A stretch of DNA of 64,000 bases from Pseudoduganella buxea (GTDB lineage: Bacteria; Pseudomonadota; Gammaproteobacteria; Burkholderiales; Burkholderiaceae_D): the NCBI RefSeq assembly GCF_009720835.1, contig NZ_WNKZ01000008.1, positions 1 to 64,000 on the forward strand, written 5' to 3'. Position numbers and translations under genes: made by a program. This document shows positions 61,702 through 64,000 of this stretch, in pieces. Under the pieces are notes generated by a model. It was given only the letters and a program-made list of their open reading frames with translations, was not told the origin of the DNA and did not search any database. Each line of letters opens with the position of its first letter. The stretch's first letter is position 1.

Positions 61702-62712
61702 TTACGCCCGGTGCAGGGCCTGCCGCAACCATGCCAGCATCTCGTCCGTCATGCCCCTGCCCACCCGCAGCAGGGGCTCCGATTCGATGGCGTGGCGGAA
61801 TCGCGGCAAGGTATCCGGATGATGGCCGACCATATCGTGGAATAAATCCATCCACTGGCCGGCTAATAATTTCGCGTCGACACTTGCCGCGGTCGGATCG
61901 GCCGCTATTTCCCGGCTGATCGCTTCGATCAATGGCGGCCATTCCTTGCCGCGGGTTTGCTGGTGACGGCGCATTTGGGCCAGTTCGTCCGCCGTCAAGT
62001 GCCGGGACCAGGCATCGAGCTTGATCTCGCCCATTACCCGCATGATGAAGTCCTTGATAGCTGGAGTGATGCCGGTGCTTTGCGCCAGACCCGGCTCTTT
62101 TTCGTGCATTATATTCAGGCGCGCCATTACGGAAGGATCGCCACCCGTATCGCGTTCGAGCATCGTCATCCAGCGCATGCCCAGTTCCCTTGCCGCCGGC
62201 GTTTCGGGCGCGGAATCGCTTTTCATTTGCCTGTCCACCTCGTCCACCAATTGCCGCCATTCGTTCTTGACGGCGTCGTCCTGGTACAGGGCCAGTTTTG
62301 CCAGCTCGTCTTTCGAAAAATATTTGTCGTACATGGTCATATGCTCCAGTGTGGTCAGCCAGGAAGCCAGTTCCGGTGTTTCGCCGTCGCGCAGTTGCTG
62401 CCGCATGTGCACAAGTTGCGCGCGCACTCTCGCCGCCTCGTCGATTTGCCGGTCGAGTGCGGCCAATTGGCGGTCGATAATGGTCAACGGTGAAATACCG
62501 CTACTGGCAAGACAGGTTCCGATATCGGCCAGCGGCATGCCGAGCTGGCGCAGCGCCTGGATCTGCTGCAGGCGGGCCACGTCATCGCGGCTGTACAGCC
62601 GGTAGCCGGCGTCGGAACGGGCCGAAGGCGAGAGCAGGCCGATACTGTCGTAGTGGTGCAGGGTGCGGACCGTCAGGCCCGTGTGTCGCGCAAGTTGTCC
62701 TACTTTCAGCAT
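61702..62712 (-). CDS. MerR-family regulator with TipAS-like effector domain, 336 aa
   Basis: The start MLKVGQLARHTGLTVRTLHH gives the typical MerR winged helix (HYDSIGLLSPSARSDAGYRLYSRDDVARLQQIQALRQLGMPLADI). A coiled-coil region (LAALDRQIDEAARVRAQLVHMRQQL) leads into an all-helical C-terminal domain (YFSKDELAKLALYQ, EWRQLVDEVDRQM, DPSVMARLNIMHEKEPGL) similar to TipAS, which binds cyclic thiopeptides or other drugs. It probably regulates a resistance gene not in the window. GAAGAAGG precedes the start. AlkA lies upstream in the same direction but separated by 54 bases. Confidence 0.88.
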   Translation of the reverse strand: MLKVGQLARHTGLTVRTLHHYDSIGLLSPSARSDAGYRLYSRDDVARLQQIQALRQLGMPLADIGTCLASSGISPLTIIDRQLAALDRQIDEAARVRAQLVHMRQQLRDGETPELASWLTTLEHMTMYDKYFSKDELAKLALYQDDAVKNEWRQLVDEVDRQMKSDSAPETPAARELGMRWMTMLERDTGGDPSVMARLNIMHEKEPGLAQSTGITPAIKDFIMRVMGEIKLDAWSRHLTADELAQMRRHQQTRGKEWPPLIEAISREIAADPTAASVDAKLLAGQWMDLFHDMVGHHPDTLPRFRHAIESEPLLRVGRGMTDEMLAWLRQALHRA

Positions 62713-62766
62713 CGTCGTGTCCTTCTTCGGCATGGAAGCATCCTGAAGGCTGACGTTGCGTCAGGG

Positions 62767-63678
62767 TCAAGTACCTGGCGGGTCTTCTTCGGGTGCGAGG
62801 CTGGCCCACAGGTGAGCCGCCGCCATCGTACGGTGCGGTTGATATTGTTGCAATATGGCTTCCGTGCGGGCCAGGTCCGGCTTGGCCGCCTCTCCAAGCA
62901 GGCGCTGCAGCGCCGTGCGGATGGCAACGTCGCCGTGCAGCGAACAGTCCGCATAGCCGTAGCCGCGCAGCAGGCCGTAATTCACGGTCCATGGGCCGAT
63001 GCCTTTCACCGCCAGCAGTTCGCGCGCGATACGCTCGATGGGATTGCCCGGCCCCGGCGTCAAATCCAGTTCGCCGCTGGCAACGAGGGTGGCGAAGCGC
63101 AGCAGGGTTTCCGCCTTGGCGCGGGAAAACTTGCGGCCCGTCAGCTCATCCGCCGCCAGCCGGGCTGCATCGGCCGCTTCCGGGTAGCACCACAGGCCGC
63201 TGCCGTGCCGGCGGCCGGCCTGCAGGATGAAGGTTCGTCGCAAGACGATGGCGAAGGGCAGGTTGATCTGCTGGCCGATGATGGCCCACGTCAGCGCCTC
63301 GAACACCGTGGCGGACTGGACAATTCGCAGGCCCGGACGCCCGCGCGCCACGGCGCCCAGCAGGGCATCGTTGCGCACGGCGTCGAGAAACGGCGCGGGA
63401 TCGATGCGCAGGCCCAGGATATTCAGGAGGGCATCGCCGATGCGCTCTGCTAAGGCTGGCGTCACGGCGCCGTCCACGTCGGCCGTGCAGCGGATCGTGC
63501 CGGGCCGGTCCGCCAGGGGCGCAGCCAGCACGACGGGCACGCCGTCCAGCATGACGCCCTTGCGGATCAGGCCTTGCGTGACCTGTTCGGCCACGCTTTC
63601 CGTATCGCGGCGGTGGAACTGCAGCACGTCGTCCACGCGGTAGCCGGCGGGCAGGTCGATATCGAAGGGCACGATCAT
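62767..63678 (-). CDS. alkA: DNA-3-methyladenine glycosylase II
   Basis: An N-terminal AlkA-like beta domain (PFDIDLPAGYRVDDVLQFHRRD) is followed by the HhH-GPD fold: TWAIIGQQINLPFAIVLRR and LLAVKGIGPWTVNYGLLRGYG, with the catalytic Asp of the SLHGDVAIR region. It excises alkylated bases (3-methyladenine and others) in base-excision repair. There is no N-terminal Ada or AraC domain. It overlaps the EamA gene's stop by four bases (63675-63678), giving a likely EamA-alkA transcript. Confidence 0.94.
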   Translation of the reverse strand: MIVPFDIDLPAGYRVDDVLQFHRRDTESVAEQVTQGLIRKGVMLDGVPVVLAAPLADRPGTIRCTADVDGAVTPALAERIGDALLNILGLRIDPAPFLDAVRNDALLGAVARGRPGLRIVQSATVFEALTWAIIGQQINLPFAIVLRRTFILQAGRRHGSGLWCYPEAADAARLAADELTGRKFSRAKAETLLRFATLVASGELDLTPGPGNPIERIARELLAVKGIGPWTVNYGLLRGYGYADCSLHGDVAIRTALQRLLGEAAKPDLARTEAILQQYQPHRTMAAAHLWASLAPEEDPPGT

Positions 63679-64000
63679 GCGGGCACCTTCCTCATGGCCC
63701 AGGCGGGCCGGTAGCCGGTGACGAGGACGACGCCGGCAATGACGATGGCGGCACCGGCCACGGTGTACCAGCCCACCGCTTCATCCAGGAACACGGTGCC
63801 CCACAGGATGCCGAACAAGGGGCTGAGGAAGGTCACCGTCAGCGCCGACGTCGGCCCCACGTCCTGCACCAGGCCGTAATACAGCAGGTAGGCGACCCCG
63901 CTGCACAGCACGCCCAGGGCGACCGCCGCGCCCAGGATGCCGGGCGAAGGCATGGCCGGCTGGGGAAACAGCAGCAAGGTGGGCAAGGTCAGCACGGCGC
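63675..64000 (-). CDS. EamA/DMT-family exporter, C-terminal part (runs off the window)
   Basis: The frame is open to the right edge, so only the last ~108 residues are seen. They contain SALTVTFLSPLFGILWGTVF and GWYTVAGAAIVIAGVVLVTG, a C-terminal EamA repeat. The gene ends four bases into alkA (ATGA-type overlap), so they are probably cotranscribed. Substrate unknown. It resembles the 11.3-12.2 kb exporter in its last two helices. Confidence 0.88.
   Translation of the reverse strand, partial: AVLTLPTLLLFPQPAMPSPGILGAAVALGVLCSGVAYLLYYGLVQDVGPTSALTVTFLSPLFGILWGTVFLDEAVGWYTVAGAAIVIAGVVLVTGYRPAWAMRKVPA

Noticed and set aside
1-64000. CRISPR arrays, prophage or IS elements
   Set aside because: I saw no regularly spaced repeats, no cas genes, no transposase or integrase and no target-site duplications in the window.

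Overview
The window looks like chromosomal DNA of a GC-rich betaproteobacterium of the Burkholderiales, most likely Oxalobacteraceae (Massilia or Duganella relatives). The evidence is two PEP-CTERM sorted proteins, a granule phasin, a Liv-type ABC operon, a Bpt/Aat N-degron pair, an fkpB-ispH pair, many chemoreceptors and high GC coding throughout. This placement is inference from gene content; no 16S or marker phylogeny is available here. I see no prophage, integrase, transposase, CRISPR array or plasmid backbone. Most of the window is ordinary core and shell chromosome.

Layout. 0-2 kb: the end of a secretin/cohesin-like gene, three overlapping type II secretion pseudopilin genes, and a tiny secreted single-repeat RHS protein. 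2.3-9.4 kb: a soluble double-PAS chemoreceptor, a triple CheW scaffold, a secreted M49-type metallopeptidase and a membrane chemoreceptor with a C-terminal xWxxF tether. 9.5-20.6 kb: a small secreted HEVGH protein, a LEA-like/BON protein, a divergent EamA exporter and LysR regulator, a lipoprotein metallophosphoesterase, a PhzF-like protein, an acyltransferase, a duplicated membrane protein and a PEP-CTERM protein. 20.7-24.3 kb: a 35-codon membrane ORF, tRNA-Lys, a GspE-type ATPase, a spermidine-synthase-like protein and a glycine-zipper protein. 24.7-30 kb: barstar homologue, purN, an RsmB-type methyltransferase, an MscS channel and a fatty-acid desaturase. 30-36 kb: second PEP-CTERM protein, rpmB-rpmG, LtaS-like sulfatase, radC, fkpB-ispH.

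36.3-40 kb is livHMGF, preceded by a terminator-like hairpin in its leader and lacking an adjacent binding-protein gene. Then come a phasin, an EamA exporter, a nitroreductase, pbpG, an IclR regulator and dgkA. 45.7-52 kb is a sulfate-uptake locus, sbp ... cysT-cysW-cysA-cysB, interrupted by a serine hydrolase and a 1-Cys peroxiredoxin. 52-56 kb holds an S41 peptidase and a TonB-dependent receptor. 56-60.4 kb is a minus-strand run: NUDIX, aat, bpt, pyrD, aldo/keto reductase. 60.5-64 kb: initiator tRNA-Met, a TonB-like anchored protein, a MerR regulator, alkA and a partial EamA exporter.

The least explained signals are non-coding. Three dispersed palindromes share a GGGGACAGACCCC core, one with perfect 24-bp arms, and each sits just past a stop codon. 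A hairpin plus T-run precedes livH. A 12-bp inverted pair lies upstream of the phasin. Among proteins, the mini-RHS protein, the secreted M49 variant with HEXXH instead of HEXXGH, the orphan barstar and the LEA-BON fusion deserve a second look. I found no clear multi-gene system that I could defend as wholly undescribed.
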